A stretch of 64,000 bases of DNA from Prochlorococcus sp. AG-402-K22 (GCA_003216755.1 QCIJ01000003.1:1-64000); one strand, 5' to 3'. Shown: positions 38,506-48,400, counted from the stretch's first letter. The notes: a model not told the origin generated them from the sequence alone. Translations and numbers: made by a program.

Positions 38506-38572
38506 ATTTGTTACGTAGATCTTGTTTTTATAAAAACTTGTACCAAATTATAATTACTGAATATAAAAATAA

Positions 38573-38704
38573 ATGCCGAAAAGATTTCCAGAGTGGGTAA
38601 ACACAGAAGTAGTAATTAAGGCAATAAAAATGCGAGAAGAAGGAATGCTTTCAAAGCAACTTAATTTATGGATAGAAAATCTATTAGAAATAGAAAAAAA
38701 GTAA
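38573..38704 (+). CDS. Small protein, 43 aa, unknown function
   Basis: ATG at 38573, stop at 38704; the product is charged with one amphipathic stretch (KAIKMREEGMLSKQLNLWIEN). It stops four bases before the end of the convergent larB gene. It may be a real small protein or chance; no family recognised. Confidence 0.4.
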   Translation: MPKRFPEWVNTEVVIKAIKMREEGMLSKQLNLWIENLLEIEKK

Positions 38705-38708
38705 GTAT

Positions 38709-39365
38709 TTAGGAGATACTTTTAATAATTCTTAGAGCTGCCATTGCGGCTCCATATCCATTATCTATATTCATAACTGCGATACCTGGAGAACAACTTG
38801 ACAACATACTATTTAAGGCAGTTTCTCCATTTTTGCTGACTCCGTAGCCAACTGAAACAGGTACTGCGATTATTGGTTGGGCTAGCAATCCTCCCACAAC
38901 TGTTGCCAAAGCACCTTCCATTCCAGCACAAACTATTAATACATCATATTTATTAATTTCTTCTAAATGACTCATTAATCGATGAAGTCCTGCTACGCCA
39001 ACATCTATAAAAGATTGACAATTAACCCCATAAATTTCAAGGGCTAATTGTGCTTCAAGTGTTACTGCCAAATCACTTGAGCCCCCCGAAATTATGGCAA
39101 CTTTTTTCTTTGTATTTAATTTATTTAGATTTTTCCCAATTATTAGGCAATTTGCTTCTTCATAGAAGCGTGCATCATCATGCAAATCTAAAAGATAATT
39201 AGCCTTTCCACTATTAATCCTAGTAATGAAAACAACCTCATTTTGACTTAATACACTTTCCGTTAATCTCTTTAATTGGTCGATACTCTTGTCTTGCCCC
39301 CAAATAGCCTCAATGAGCCCAATCCTCTCTCTTCTTTTAAAATCAAATTTTATATCAAAATTCAT
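38709..39365 (-). CDS. larB: LarB-like protein (NCAIR-mutase-related)
   Basis: The 218-residue protein has a PurE-like fold of the LarB type: ARFYEEAN, then AIISGGSSDLAVTLEAQ, the DVGVAGLHRL segment and VCAGMEGALATVVGGLLAQPIIAVP. LarB carboxylates nicotinic acid adenine dinucleotide to start nickel-pincer cofactor synthesis. No LarC or LarE gene is in view. It is the last gene of an era/trmD-ispF/TIGR03792/larB operon, with 4-base overlaps. Confidence 0.8.
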   Translation of the reverse strand: MNFDIKFDFKRRERIGLIEAIWGQDKSIDQLKRLTESVLSQNEVVFITRINSGKANYLLDLHDDARFYEEANCLIIGKNLNKLNTKKKVAIISGGSSDLAVTLEAQLALEIYGVNCQSFIDVGVAGLHRLMSHLEEINKYDVLIVCAGMEGALATVVGGLLAQPIIAVPVSVGYGVSKNGETALNSMLSSCSPGIAVMNIDNGYGAAMAALRIIKSIS

Positions 39366-39808
39366 CTTTGCTTATCTAATTCTCCCTCATAAATTAATTC
39401 AAAAGGATTGTTTTCCACATTTAGAGCAGCTTTAACGTTATCTTCAAACTTTTGTTGGACTACATTTACTTCTGAAATTGGTATGCTTTTCCATAATTTC
39501 TTACTTTTCCAATTTACCAATATTAAAGCTTCTTCTTTTTCTTTATCCCAAAATAATTGTCTACCCAAAAAACCATCCTGAGAAGATAACCATGGCTCCC
39601 ATATTTCTTTTTCAGCATTCAACCATGATGCTTTCATATCGGCAGGGACTTTAAGTCTTAATTCCTCTATGACCATTTCACCTTGATAATTATCCATAGT
39701 AAGAGCTTTTAAATTGGGAAAATCAGATTGAAAAATTAAAACTACTAAGCAAATTAATACTAAACAAAATCTTTGAATTTTTTTTTTCAAAATTAAATTT
39801 AATTTCAT
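39362..39808 (-). CDS. TIGR03792 family cyanobacterial protein
   Basis: 148 residues with a signal-like hydrophobic N-terminus (~10-28) and a mature ABM-like domain: [57 protein letters not shown]. This matches the layout of the TIGR03792 family, restricted to cyanobacteria and without known function. It overlaps neighbours on both sides by four bases. Confidence 0.7.
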   Translation of the reverse strand: MKLNLILKKKIQRFCLVLICLVVLIFQSDFPNLKALTMDNYQGEMVIEELRLKVPADMKASWLNAEKEIWEPWLSSQDGFLGRQLFWDKEKEEALILVNWKSKKLWKSIPISEVNVVQQKFEDNVKAALNVENNPFELIYEGELDKQR

Positions 39809-41025
39809 TTTTTCTCAAGGAGGACTACCGAATGACAACTTATACCCTCTTCTCTTCCTTCTGGACCCAATTTTTCATTAGTAGTTGCTTTAATACCAAT
39901 TAAATTTTCATCAATATTTAAGACCTCAGAAATATTTTTTTTCATTAGTTTTATATGGGGCATTATTTTTGGCCTTTCAGCAACAAGAACACTATCGATA
40001 TTATTTATTTCCCAACCATCTTGTCTTATTAAATCAATTACTTTTGATAATAGATACAAGCTATCAGCATTTTTCCATTTTTCATCAGATGGTGGGAAAA
40101 ACTTTCCTATATCTCCCATCGAAAGTGCTCCTAATAATGCATCCATTATTGAGTGACTTAAAACATCAGCATCACTATGACCATCTAAACCTAATTTATC
40201 GGGATGAAGCAATTTTACACCTCCAATAATTAAATCTCTATCCTCTACTAGTCTATGAATATCGTATCCATTACCTATTCTAAATTTCATTAATTGATTA
40301 ATTTCTTTTATTATTCTCTTACTTTGTGGTGATTTTTTATAGTTTTCATTTGAAATCAAGTCACTTCTTCTCTCCAATGTTCTTTCAATACTTTTTTGCC
40401 TTCTCCACGAAGTAATCTCTTTATGGTTACCGCTAACTAAGATGTCTGGCACTTTCATATCTTTAAAAATTAATGGCCTCGTGTAGTGAGGATATTCTAA
40501 TAAATAAGAATTATGACTCTCATCTAATAAGGACTCTGGATCACCAAGAGTTCCTGGTAATAATCTAGTCAAACCGTTAATTATTGATATGGCGGGTATT
40601 TCACCTCCAGAAAGTACATAATCTCCTAACGATATCTCTTCATCAGCCAGACATCTTATCCTTTCATCAAAACCTTCATATTGACCACAAATTATTATTA
40701 TTTGATCTAAAGTTGACCATCTCACAAGATCCTTTTGCTTTAAGACTTTACCCTGAGGAGTCATCAACAAAGTTTTACTTTTAGTTGTTTTTTTGATTGA
40801 TTCATACGCTTTATAAATAGGTTCAGGTTTTAATACCATTCCTGCTCCTCCACCATATGGCTTATCGTCTACTTGTCTGTAAGAACCCTCTCCATATTCT
40901 CTTAAATCATATAAGTTCAAATCGATCAAATTCTTATCTAGAGCCTTTGTTATGACTCCTAAATTATTTATTAATTCAAAAGCTTTTGGGAACAACGTAA
41001 TTACATCAAAATTAAAACTGCTCAT
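39805..41025 (-). CDS. trmD-ispF: TrmD-IspF fusion: tRNA (guanine37-N1)-methyltransferase with MEP-pathway cyclase
   Basis: One frame of 406 residues. Residues 1-~240 are TrmD, with [28 protein letters not shown] and DYVLSGGE, the trefoil-knot SAM site. From Met246 on it is Isp[10 protein letters not shown] (zinc ligands Asp255, His257), [28 protein letters not shown], and a C-terminal GxxGREEGI. TrmD methylates G37 of tRNAs; IspF makes MEcPP in isoprenoid synthesis. The linker contains an internal ATG (40290) that could start a separate IspF. The start codon is immediately after the era stop. Confidence 0.9.
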   Translation of the reverse strand: MSSFNFDVITLFPKAFELINNLGVITKALDKNLIDLNLYDLREYGEGSYRQVDDKPYGGGAGMVLKPEPIYKAYESIKKTTKSKTLLMTPQGKVLKQKDLVRWSTLDQIIIICGQYEGFDERIRCLADEEISLGDYVLSGGEIPAISIINGLTRLLPGTLGDPESLLDESHNSYLLEYPHYTRPLIFKDMKVPDILVSGNHKEITSWRRQKSIERTLERRSDLISNENYKKSPQSKRIIKEINQLMKFRIGNGYDIHRLVEDRDLIIGGVKLLHPDKLGLDGHSDADVLSHSIMDALLGALSMGDIGKFFPPSDEKWKNADSLYLLSKVIDLIRQDGWEINNIDSVLVAERPKIMPHIKLMKKNISEVLNIDENLIGIKATTNEKLGPEGREEGISCHSVVLLEKK

Positions 41026-41937
41026 CTAGAAATCTTCCTCATAACCAAATTCAATAAGTCTTGATTCTTTTTTTCTCCAATTTGGAACAACTTTCACAAA
41101 CAACTCCAAGTGAACTGGACCGTCAATTAATTTTGACATGTTTGATCTTGCTGACTGACCAATAATTTTTAACATTGAACCTTTCTTTCCAATAAGAATG
41201 GCTTTTTGAGTTGATCTTTCAACGATAACAGTAGCTAAAATAGCTGTAAAAATTTTGCCATTTTTTCTCTTCATGTCTTCTATCCTTTCAATCTTTACTG
41301 CAACGCTGTGAGGTACTTCTTCTCTTGTATTTATTAATACCTGCTCCCTTACTAAATCAGATAATAAATTATCTAATGGTTGGTCGCATATCGTCTCTTC
41401 ATCATAAAGTTTTGGTCCCTCTGGAAGAAAATTAAGTGCCATATCGACTAGTTCGGTACATCCTTCTCCTTGGGAGGCACTTACAATTTGAAAATTTCTA
41501 TTAATTCCAAAAAATCTTTTATATTGATCTAATCGTAAATTCCTAAATTCTTTATTAACCAAATCCCACTTATTTAATGCAACTATAAACTCAGTTTTAT
41601 TTGCGACTAAAAAGTTCAATATATATTCATCACCTCTACCAGGCTCTTCACTTGAATCAATTACAAAAATTACTATATCAACTCCATTTATTGCCGATTT
41701 TGCGTTTTTTACTAATATCTCACCAAGGCGATGATGAGGTTTATGCACACCCGGCGTATCGACAAAAATTATTTGCCCATTTTTTGTAGTAAGTATTCCT
41801 TTTAATTTATTTCTAGTAGTTTGAGCTATTGGTGAAGTAATTGTTATTTTTTCTCCAATTAACTTATTTATTAAAGTAGATTTACCCACATTTGGCCTTC
41901 CTAGTAAAGTTACAAACCCAGATCTATAATTGGTCAA
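41026..41937 (-). CDS. era: GTPase Era
   Basis: The 303-residue protein has the Era GTPase motifs: GRPNVGKSTLINKL (G1), the T in ITSPIAQTTRNKLKG (G2), VDTPGVH (G3), NKWD (G4) and SASQGEG (G5), and ends with a KH-type RNA-binding domain (IGKKGSMLKIIGQ). It acts in 16S rRNA maturation and 30S assembly. Divergent from the next gene, with only 38 bases between starts. Confidence 0.96.
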   Translation of the reverse strand: MTNYRSGFVTLLGRPNVGKSTLINKLIGEKITITSPIAQTTRNKLKGILTTKNGQIIFVDTPGVHKPHHRLGEILVKNAKSAINGVDIVIFVIDSSEEPGRGDEYILNFLVANKTEFIVALNKWDLVNKEFRNLRLDQYKRFFGINRNFQIVSASQGEGCTELVDMALNFLPEGPKLYDEETICDQPLDNLLSDLVREQVLINTREEVPHSVAVKIERIEDMKRKNGKIFTAILATVIVERSTQKAILIGKKGSMLKIIGQSARSNMSKLIDGPVHLELFVKVVPNWRKKESRLIEFGYEEDF

Positions 41938-41975
41938 AGACTTTTAATGCATCAATAATAAAATTCTGATCAAAA

Positions 41976-42503
41976 ATGGGAAAAAAAACCATAAATTTAA
42001 AAGAAGCTTCTTTTACTCAGGCGATTAATATATCGGCAAAATGGTGTAAAGAATGGGAAGAAGATTTGCTCAGCGAAGAGGTTTTAGCCGATAGAATTGC
42101 AGAGCTAATAAAAACAAATAATGGACGTAGAGGATTCTTTGCATACGCTTTATCAGATAAAGATTGTTTTTTGTTAGATAAACTTCCTTTTGCACTAATG
42201 TTCAAACTTAACGAAGGTGGTGATCCAGTAGTAGAAATAGTAGTAAAAAATTTAATAATGAGTTCCGCTCAAATTATTATTCATCGAAGAGAAAGTAATA
42301 ATGAATATGAGATAACTTCAGAGAATATTTCAGATAGATGCAAAGCTATTTTGAGACTGTTAGAAACAAAGTCAGTTACAAAGAATGTTAATCAAGTCCT
42401 TAGAGGCCTAGATAATATGGGAAATAGTTTTAATAATTCAACAAAGTATGACGATGAGCAAAAAGAATTTATAAAAAAACAAATTCTTGATATTGCCCAA
42501 TAA
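41976..42503 (+). CDS. Conserved cyanobacterial protein of unknown function
   Basis: 175 residues, acidic at the C-terminus. An N-terminal helical region (ISAKWCKEWEEDLLSEEVLADRIAELI) is followed by an alpha/beta part (GRRGFFAYALSDKDCFLLDKLPFALMFKL, then DPVVEIVVKNLIMSSAQIIIHRR). The style fits a cyanobacteria-specific family, but I cannot name it. No signal or membrane segment. Divergent from era; ends against a terminator hairpin. Confidence 0.6.
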   Translation: MGKKTINLKEASFTQAINISAKWCKEWEEDLLSEEVLADRIAELIKTNNGRRGFFAYALSDKDCFLLDKLPFALMFKLNEGGDPVVEIVVKNLIMSSAQIIIHRRESNNEYEITSENISDRCKAILRLLETKSVTKNVNQVLRGLDNMGNSFNNSTKYDDEQKEFIKKQILDIAQ

Positions 42504-42504
42504 A

Positions 42505-42530
42505 AAAGCGTAGAAAATAATCTACGCTTT
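42505..42530. terminator. Bidirectional hairpin terminator between convergent genes
   Basis: A perfect 10-base stem (AAAGCGTAGA at 42505-42514 pairing with 42521-42530) with a 6-base loop. Read on the minus strand it is followed by a run of T, giving a good intrinsic terminator for the Bax-inhibitor gene; the plus-strand gene ends just at its left edge. Confidence 0.7.
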
Positions 42531-42553
42531 GGCATAAATATTTAAATAATTTT

Positions 42554-43291
42554 TTAGTCTCTTCTGCCACCGCCTTGAAGAGCGATCATTAATCTTAATA
42601 TAAAAACGAAGAGATTAATATAAGTTAGATACATACCTAAAGCCCCTGCTAGGTATTGATCGTCATTATATCTTCTTGGCATTGTGTAAAAATCTAAAAA
42701 AGACATAGCAACAAATAAAACTGTTCCAAATCCCGCGATAATCAACTCAAGTCCTGAACCTCCAAAAACACCTGGGGCAAAGAATCCTCCAATTAATTGA
42801 ACAAACATTGCTATAAGAAGTCCTATCAACCCAAGACCAACAACACTACTCAATGCTTGACCAACACTGTCACTCATTCTCTGACCAGTGTAAGAAGCAA
42901 TAACAAAAGTTATACCTGTAGCTAAAGCAGCTGTTCCAACCGAACCAATACCAATTGTTCCTATCGCTAAAGCAACTATTCCACTTAAGGTGAATCCAGT
43001 TAGCAAACTAAATCCTGTTAGTAAAGGCAAGGCCTTTGCATTATTAGCGTTATTTGCTGCGCTTGTGGCTATAAAAAACAAAACCAATTCTGCAATTAAA
43101 GCAACTATTGAGAGAGGCTGAAAAAGCCTAGGGTTTGTTGCTATGAGTGAGACACCTGCTAAAACACCTAAAGAAGTTAGCACCATGCCTCCACCTACGT
43201 AAGGAAGAGCTTTTTGAACTACATTAGGTCCAACAATTGAACTTGATTGTGCTTCACGAATAGCTTGATTGAAATTACTACTTGCTGGCAT
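42554..43291 (-). CDS. Bax inhibitor-1/YccA family membrane protein
   Basis: The 245-residue protein has about seven hydrophobic helices and the Bax1-I layout (N-terminal PNVVQKALPYVGGGM before helix 1; LSLLTGFTLSGI; the helix-rich VIASYTGQRM; final DFYTMPRRYNDDQYLAGALGMYLTYINLFVFILR). Bacterial members are thought to be Ca2+ leak channels; function here is unknown. Single gene, ending at the terminator at 42505. Confidence 0.85.
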   Translation of the reverse strand: MPASSNFNQAIREAQSSSIVGPNVVQKALPYVGGGMVLTSLGVLAGVSLIATNPRLFQPLSIVALIAELVLFFIATSAANNANNAKALPLLTGFSLLTGFTLSGIVALAIGTIGIGSVGTAALATGITFVIASYTGQRMSDSVGQALSSVVGLGLIGLLIAMFVQLIGGFFAPGVFGGSGLELIIAGFGTVLFVAMSFLDFYTMPRRYNDDQYLAGALGMYLTYINLFVFILRLMIALQGGGRRD

Positions 43292-43363
43292 TTTTTTTTT
43301 AATATTATTTATATTCTACTTGATTTTAAAAAATTCAGGGTACGGATCACCAGAGTTATAAAG

Positions 43364-44320
43364 TTATTGATAAGCCTCAATAATTTTCTGAACTAAAGGA
43401 TGACGAACTATATCTTCAACATTAAAAAAACAAAATTTTATTCCTTCAGTTTCAGAGAAAATTCTTGAGGCTTCTACAAGGCCGCTTTCCTGATCTTTTT
43501 TCAAATCAATTTGCGTAATATCTCCATTTACCACCATTTTTGATCTCTCACCTAATCTGGTTAAAAACATTCTCATTTGAGAGCAAGTTGTGTTTTGTGC
43601 TTCATCTAAGATAACCATAGAATTATCCAAGGTTCTGCCTCTCATAAATGCTAGAGGTGCTACTTCAATAATTCCTTTATCGATTAACGAATTTGTTCTA
43701 TCAAACCCGAAAATACTATGTAAGGAGTCAAATAGAGGTCTTAAATATGGATCTACTTTCTGTTGCAAATCGCCAGGCAGAAATCCCAAACTTTCTCCAG
43801 CTTCTACTGCTGGTCTAGTTAGAACAATTTTTTCTATCTTTTTCTCATTCAATAGTCTTGCTGCGCATACAGTTGCCAAAAATGTCTTACCAGTTCCAGC
43901 TGGACCAATTGCGAAAGTAAGATCAAAGTTTTCAATTGATTCAACATATTCTTTTTGCCTTATAGTTCTAGGTCTCAAATATCTTCCTTCTTTTGAACGC
44001 GCTAGGACTTTCTTCCCAAGTTCAGCATGTAAAGAAGACACTCCCAAATTTAAAGAACTTAAAGCCGCTTTGAGATCTACCTCTGGAACTTCTAACCCTT
44101 GCTCCCAATATGGTCTTGTCAGCTCTACTAATGCTGAAGCTCTCTCAATCTTAGATATGACGCCGTTCATTTCAAGTTGTAAGCCTCTTATAGTTAAAGA
44201 AACTCCAGTAAGAGACTCAAATTTTTTTAAGAAAGAATTACCTGGACCTGACAATGCTGTAGCAGCATCAGAGCTTGGCAAATCTATAGTGAAGTGACCA
44301 GTTTTGGAAACTTCTTTCAT
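43364..44320 (-). CDS. phoH: PhoH-family ATPase
   Basis: The 318-residue protein has a P-loop with IGPAGTGKTFLATV, Walker B VILDEAQN and the sensor-like NGDITQID. PhoH-like proteins are cytosolic ATPases of unclear role, some linked to phosphate stress and RNA processing. The N-terminal ~100 residues are the PhoH-like extension (RGLQLEMNGVIS). It follows rpsP on the minus strand. Confidence 0.88.
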   Translation of the reverse strand: MKEVSKTGHFTIDLPSSDAATALSGPGNSFLKKFESLTGVSLTIRGLQLEMNGVISKIERASALVELTRPYWEQGLEVPEVDLKAALSSLNLGVSSLHAELGKKVLARSKEGRYLRPRTIRQKEYVESIENFDLTFAIGPAGTGKTFLATVCAARLLNEKKIEKIVLTRPAVEAGESLGFLPGDLQQKVDPYLRPLFDSLHSIFGFDRTNSLIDKGIIEVAPLAFMRGRTLDNSMVILDEAQNTTCSQMRMFLTRLGERSKMVVNGDITQIDLKKDQESGLVEASRIFSETEGIKFCFFNVEDIVRHPLVQKIIEAYQ

Positions 44321-44356
44321 TTAGTTATTAGATAAGAATATAAATTTATCAAACCA

Positions 44357-44722
44357 CTAGCTTTCAGCTTCATTACTATCGCTTTCAGCTTTGCTAGTAT
44401 CAATTTCTTGTTGTTTGTTTTTAGCTTTAGCTAATTTTTCCTTTTCTAACTTTGCCTTGCCAATAGCAATAGAGGGTCTTTTAATTTTTTCTAACAACCC
44501 TCCTTTTTCTAATAACGTTCTTACAACATCAGTAGGCTGAGCACCTTGAGTAAGTCTTGTTCTTAAAGCTTCTGTATCAAGCCTAGTTTCTTTAGTTCTT
44601 GGGTTATAAAAACCTAATTCTTGTAGAGGTCTACCATCTCTTCTGGAAGTACTATTGCATGCAACAATTCTGAAACTTGCCTCTTTTTTCTTTCCAAAGC
44701 GCTTAAGGCGCAATTTAATCAT
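44357..44722 (-). CDS. rpsP: 30S ribosomal protein S16
   Basis: The 121-residue protein begins with the S16 pattern [20 protein letters not shown], then [22 protein letters not shown], and has a Lys/Glu-rich C-terminal extension beyond the ~85-residue core, common in cyanobacteria. It lies 54 bases downstream of ffh on the same strand. Confidence 0.95.
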   Translation of the reverse strand: MIKLRLKRFGKKKEASFRIVACNSTSRRDGRPLQELGFYNPRTKETRLDTEALRTRLTQGAQPTDVVRTLLEKGGLLEKIKRPSIAIGKAKLEKEKLAKAKNKQQEIDTSKAESDSNEAES

Positions 44723-44776
44723 CTTAAATTAATGTATTTCTAATAATAATATCATTTAAAGGTAAAAATTTAGAAA

Positions 44777-46240
44777 CTATAAATCAGCAAAACCTTTTTT
44801 CTTCTTATTATTATTTTTTTGTTTTTTCATTGGCTTTTTACCAGTCATTCCTCCCATTCCTCCCATTCCTCCCATTCCTCCCATTCCTCCCATTCCTGGC
44901 ATTCCTCCCATTCCTGGCATTCCTCCCATTCCTGGCATTCCTCCATTGGACATTTGTTTCATAAATCCTCTCATTCTTTGAAAATCAGCTAATACTTTAT
45001 CTACATCTTTTGCTTCATAACCACTTCCCTGAGCAATTCTTTGTCTCCTAGAGGGCTGAGCAGCAAGCACTTCAGGTTTTTGTTTCTCCTCAAGAGTCAT
45101 TGAAGAAATCATAGATTCTATTTTCTTAAGTTGATCTTCTCCATCTTTTATCATCCCATCATCAATTTTATTCATTCCAGGTATTAATTTTATCAATCCA
45201 CCAAGTGATCCCATTCTTTTAATTAATCTCATTTGCTTAACAAAATCATTAAAATCAAATGTGGCTTCTTGAAGTTTCTTTTGCATTACCTCTGCATCAG
45301 CAAGTTCAACTTCTTTTTGGGCTTTTTCAACAAGTGTTAATACATCACCCATGCCTAAAATTCTGCTAGCCATTCTCTCTGGATGAAATGGTTGCAGTGC
45401 CTCTATTTTTTCACCTACTCCGATAAATTTGATCGGTTTACCACTAATTTTTCTTATTGATAAAGCAGCCCCTCCTCTTGAGTCTCCATCCAACTTAGTT
45501 AGTATCGCTCCTGTAATTCCTACTTTTTCATGAAATGATTTTGTCAAGTCAGCAGCTTCTTGACCAATCATAGAATCAACAACAAGCAAGACTTCATCAG
45601 GATTAGAAACTTCTTTTATTCGAACCATTTCACTCATCATGGAATCATCAATTTGCAATCTTCCTGCGGTGTCAATAATTATCGAATTAAAATCTTTTTC
45701 TCTAGCAAAATTTAATGCATCTTTTGTTATCTCTTCTGGCTTGCTATTTTTGTCTTTAGCTGAAAAAACTTCCAAATCATATTGACTTCCCAATGTTTTA
45801 AGCTGTTCAACCGCTGCTGGTCGATAAATATCTGCAGCAACCAAAAGAACTTTTTTTTCTTTTTCCTTCAAATAAAGGCCTAATTTTCCTGTTGCAGTTG
45901 TTTTACCCGCCCCCTGAAGCCCAGCCATTAAAATAACTGTTGGACTATTTTCACTCTCTTTTAATGGAGAATTTTCATTCCCCATAATATTGATCAGTTC
46001 TTTATTTACTACTTCTATAAATTTTTGACCCGGGTTTACACCCCTTACTACTTCTTCACCAATAGCTTTATCTTTGACATCTGATATGAACTCTTTGACT
46101 ACAGACAAACTAACATCTGCATCAAGGAGTGCTCTTTTTACCTCCTTCAAGGCGTCGTTAATATTATTGTCACTAATTTTTGCTTCGCCTCTTAAACCCT
46201 TTACTGCGTCTTCAAAGCGTGACGATAGTTCATCAAACAT
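44777..46240 (-). CDS. ffh: Signal recognition particle protein Ffh (SRP54)
   Basis: The 487-residue protein has the N domain, GTPase G domain (GLQGAGKTTATGKL, DTAGRLQID, TKLDGDSRGG) and a methionine-rich M domain with MKQMRLIKRMGSLGG, ending in a Met-Gly repeat (units of GMPGMGG). It binds 4.5S RNA and signal sequences for co-translational targeting. The repeat is encoded by an 11-unit 9-base array (separate entry), so its length may vary between strains. Confidence 0.96.
   Translation of the reverse strand: MFDELSSRFEDAVKGLRGEAKISDNNINDALKEVKRALLDADVSLSVVKEFISDVKDKAIGEEVVRGVNPGQKFIEVVNKELINIMGNENSPLKESENSPTVILMAGLQGAGKTTATGKLGLYLKEKEKKVLLVAADIYRPAAVEQLKTLGSQYDLEVFSAKDKNSKPEEITKDALNFAREKDFNSIIIDTAGRLQIDDSMMSEMVRIKEVSNPDEVLLVVDSMIGQEAADLTKSFHEKVGITGAILTKLDGDSRGGAALSIRKISGKPIKFIGVGEKIEALQPFHPERMASRILGMGDVLTLVEKAQKEVELADAEVMQKKLQEATFDFNDFVKQMRLIKRMGSLGGLIKLIPGMNKIDDGMIKDGEDQLKKIESMISSMTLEEKQKPEVLAAQPSRRQRIAQGSGYEAKDVDKVLADFQRMRGFMKQMSNGGMPGMGGMPGMGGMPGMGGMGGMGGMGGMGGMTGKKPMKKQKNNNKKKKGFADL
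44846..44944 (-). repeat. 9-base tandem repeat encoding the Met-Gly tail of Ffh
   Basis: Eleven consecutive 9-base units (CATTCCTCC or CATTCCTGG on the plus strand) encode GGM or PGM triplets of the Ffh tail. Units differ only in the last two bases, a pattern that expands and contracts by slippage in multiples of three residues without a frameshift. Confidence 0.85.
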
Positions 46241-46294
46241 TATTAATTATTAAGTAGTAATTTTAATTATTATAGATGATCTTGAAGTTTGTAA

Positions 46295-48400
46295 TTACAA
46301 GCCACTAACGAAATCAACTAATTTCCATGAATTATTTGAAAAACCCAGAATATATTTAACTTTCAGAGGAGTCAATGATGTTTCATTAACAAATTCTCCA
46401 GAATTTTTTATTATCCTCTCTAGATAATTTAATTCTACTAATACAACTATCCTGGAGGAAGTTTGTGATTCGAGATCTATCTTCTGAATTTGGGAATTAA
46501 TTTCTTTAACAATTCCTTTTTTGATATCATTTTGTCTTTCTTCGATTGTTCTATCAATCAAAGCTTTAATGACAATCTTGGAAAGATTAATTTCACTTTT
46601 TCCAGCTAAATAATTACTTTTACTGAGAAGCCAAACATTAATTAAATTTTTTATCTCTCCAATGGAAGGGGAGGCTTTAGTAATTTTTTCGACTTTAAGG
46701 AAATTGTTTACGGTAGAGGTGCCAATATTAGAATTCAATTCATTAAAAGGTTTTTTTTTAATTTTTTGAATAATATCTTTTTCACTAACCTTTTGATTTT
46801 TATCGACTGCTATAAAAGGTTTATCTGGAACAACTTTATTCTGAAGTGATTTTTTAAGATTATTTTTTAGAAATCCAAAACCGATACCAAATGTAAATAA
46901 AAATATAAACGCATATAGGAAAATTAAATAAGGTGAATGGCTATAAATTTCTTTATTATTCAAAAATTCTCCAAAACTAAACTTTAATTCAGCAATTTTT
47001 TCAATTAAGTACTTATAAACCCGTATAGGTTTATTATTAAATATTTGCTCACTGAATTTGTTTTCATAGATATCAAGCTTCTCGAATTCGTGTTTAATGC
47101 CGCCTGGCCAAGGTAACCTCCTTTCATCAACATTCACTGATGAACTATCAGAATCTTCAGTGATGTTTGTTGAAGATTCTTTTTTTATTTGTTGGTTTTG
47201 AAGATTTGATTTTATTGTAATTTTTTTTGATTTCTTTTCTAATTTTTCTATAAATTCTTGAATTTCCCTATCTTCAAACCAAGAGTCCAAATCTACCTCT
47301 TTTGAGTCAATATCTCTATAACCAACTAAAACATCATTCTCTAACCAATTTTTACAGAAAATACATATCGCTTCTAACTTATTCCCTGGATAATAATTAA
47401 GCCAATCTCGTAAATTCTCATCAGAACTGCTTGAGAACCTTGCAGAAGCCTGATCAATATCCGCCAAAAGGAGATCTAAGCAACCAACAAGAGGCATTGA
47501 ATCTAAACCTGATAAATTTAGTTTCTTTAGGATTCTCCTAGCTTCAAATAATTTTTCTGGCTTTCTTCGCGAGAAGCCAATTGCTGTTAATGATAAAAAA
47601 GCTAAGAATCCTGCTTCTAATGAACCTCTTTTTTGTAATTCAAGAAACAAATCTATCTGTTCTTGCACGGTCAAAAATGGCCTTATTTGTTGAAAAAAAG
47701 CTTCAAATTCTTGCTGATTTAGATAATCTCCGTATTCAGACTTATTGTTACCCTCCAAACCACCTCTTTTGATTATTAAAGTTTCCAACATACTTAAGCC
47801 TTTTTTGTGAGACTCCTGTTCATTTAAATCCCTACTAAGTAGATCTAGAATTCGATAAGGAAGCAGCGCAACTAAGTCTTCTTCAAGTTCTTTCCTTCTT
47901 TCTACAAGTTTTCCCATTCTTTGAAGAAGTTGTATACCTTCATATAAAAAGTCGGAAGCGGTTGAATAGGATCTAAGCTGTTGCTCTTGAATTGCTGAAT
48001 CTCTAGCCGTTAAAGCAGCCAATAAAGTTAGATCTGCTTCTCTACTACTTCCTAAAGCTGGAGTTTGTGGAGGCTGCAAAGCTTTTCTTGTAATTCTAAA
48101 AGCTTCTTTTGGGGAACCCGATTCCCAAAGAAGTATTAATCCTGCTACTTCTCTATTTGAGGAAAAATCAAGTCCAGATGCACCATTTAATAACAAATTT
48201 TCGTATTCTCTCCTGCTTTCTGGATCTGTAAGTAAATCAGCAGTCAGGCGAAGCAACTCAGATCTTTGGGTTAAAACTTCATACGTAAAACCTTCATCAG
48301 GCGTTTTATCCAACCGCAATTGAAACGCTCTTAATATTTCCTCAGACGTTGCAGAGGGGCTTACGCCAATTAAACGAAAATGGTCTAAAGGAAGTTCCAA
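46295..48400 (-). CDS. ftn2: Cell division protein Ftn2/ZipN (ARC6 family)
   Basis: The 701-residue protein opens with a J-domain-like ~70 residues (LDHFRLIGVSPSATSEEILRAFQLR, without the HPD triplet), followed by a long helical cytoplasmic region, an Asp/Ser-rich linker, a membrane helix at ~495-518 (YLIFLYAFIFLFTFGIGFGF) and a C-terminal domain ending in the ARC6-like KVKYILGFSNNSWKLVDFVSGL. Ftn2/ZipN tethers FtsZ to the membrane in cyanobacteria and ARC6 does so in chloroplasts. Divergent from pdhA. Confidence 0.9.
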   Translation of the reverse strand: MELPLDHFRLIGVSPSATSEEILRAFQLRLDKTPDEGFTYEVLTQRSELLRLTADLLTDPESRREYENLLLNGASGLDFSSNREVAGLILLWESGSPKEAFRITRKALQPPQTPALGSSREADLTLLAALTARDSAIQEQQLRSYSTASDFLYEGIQLLQRMGKLVERRKELEEDLVALLPYRILDLLSRDLNEQESHKKGLSMLETLIIKRGGLEGNNKSEYGDYLNQQEFEAFFQQIRPFLTVQEQIDLFLELQKRGSLEAGFLAFLSLTAIGFSRRKPEKLFEARRILKKLNLSGLDSMPLVGCLDLLLADIDQASARFSSSSDENLRDWLNYYPGNKLEAICIFCKNWLENDVLVGYRDIDSKEVDLDSWFEDREIQEFIEKLEKKSKKITIKSNLQNQQIKKESSTNITEDSDSSSVNVDERRLPWPGGIKHEFEKLDIYENKFSEQIFNNKPIRVYKYLIEKIAELKFSFGEFLNNKEIYSHSPYLIFLYAFIFLFTFGIGFGFLKNNLKKSLQNKVVPDKPFIAVDKNQKVSEKDIIQKIKKKPFNELNSNIGTSTVNNFLKVEKITKASPSIGEIKNLINVWLLSKSNYLAGKSEINLSKIVIKALIDRTIEERQNDIKKGIVKEINSQIQKIDLESQTSSRIVVLVELNYLERIIKNSGEFVNETSLTPLKVKYILGFSNNSWKLVDFVSGL

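Noticed and set aside
43590-44297. Long frame on the plus strand opposite phoH
   Set aside because: It mirrors the coding strand of phoH, and its product has no recognisable domain; a shadow frame.
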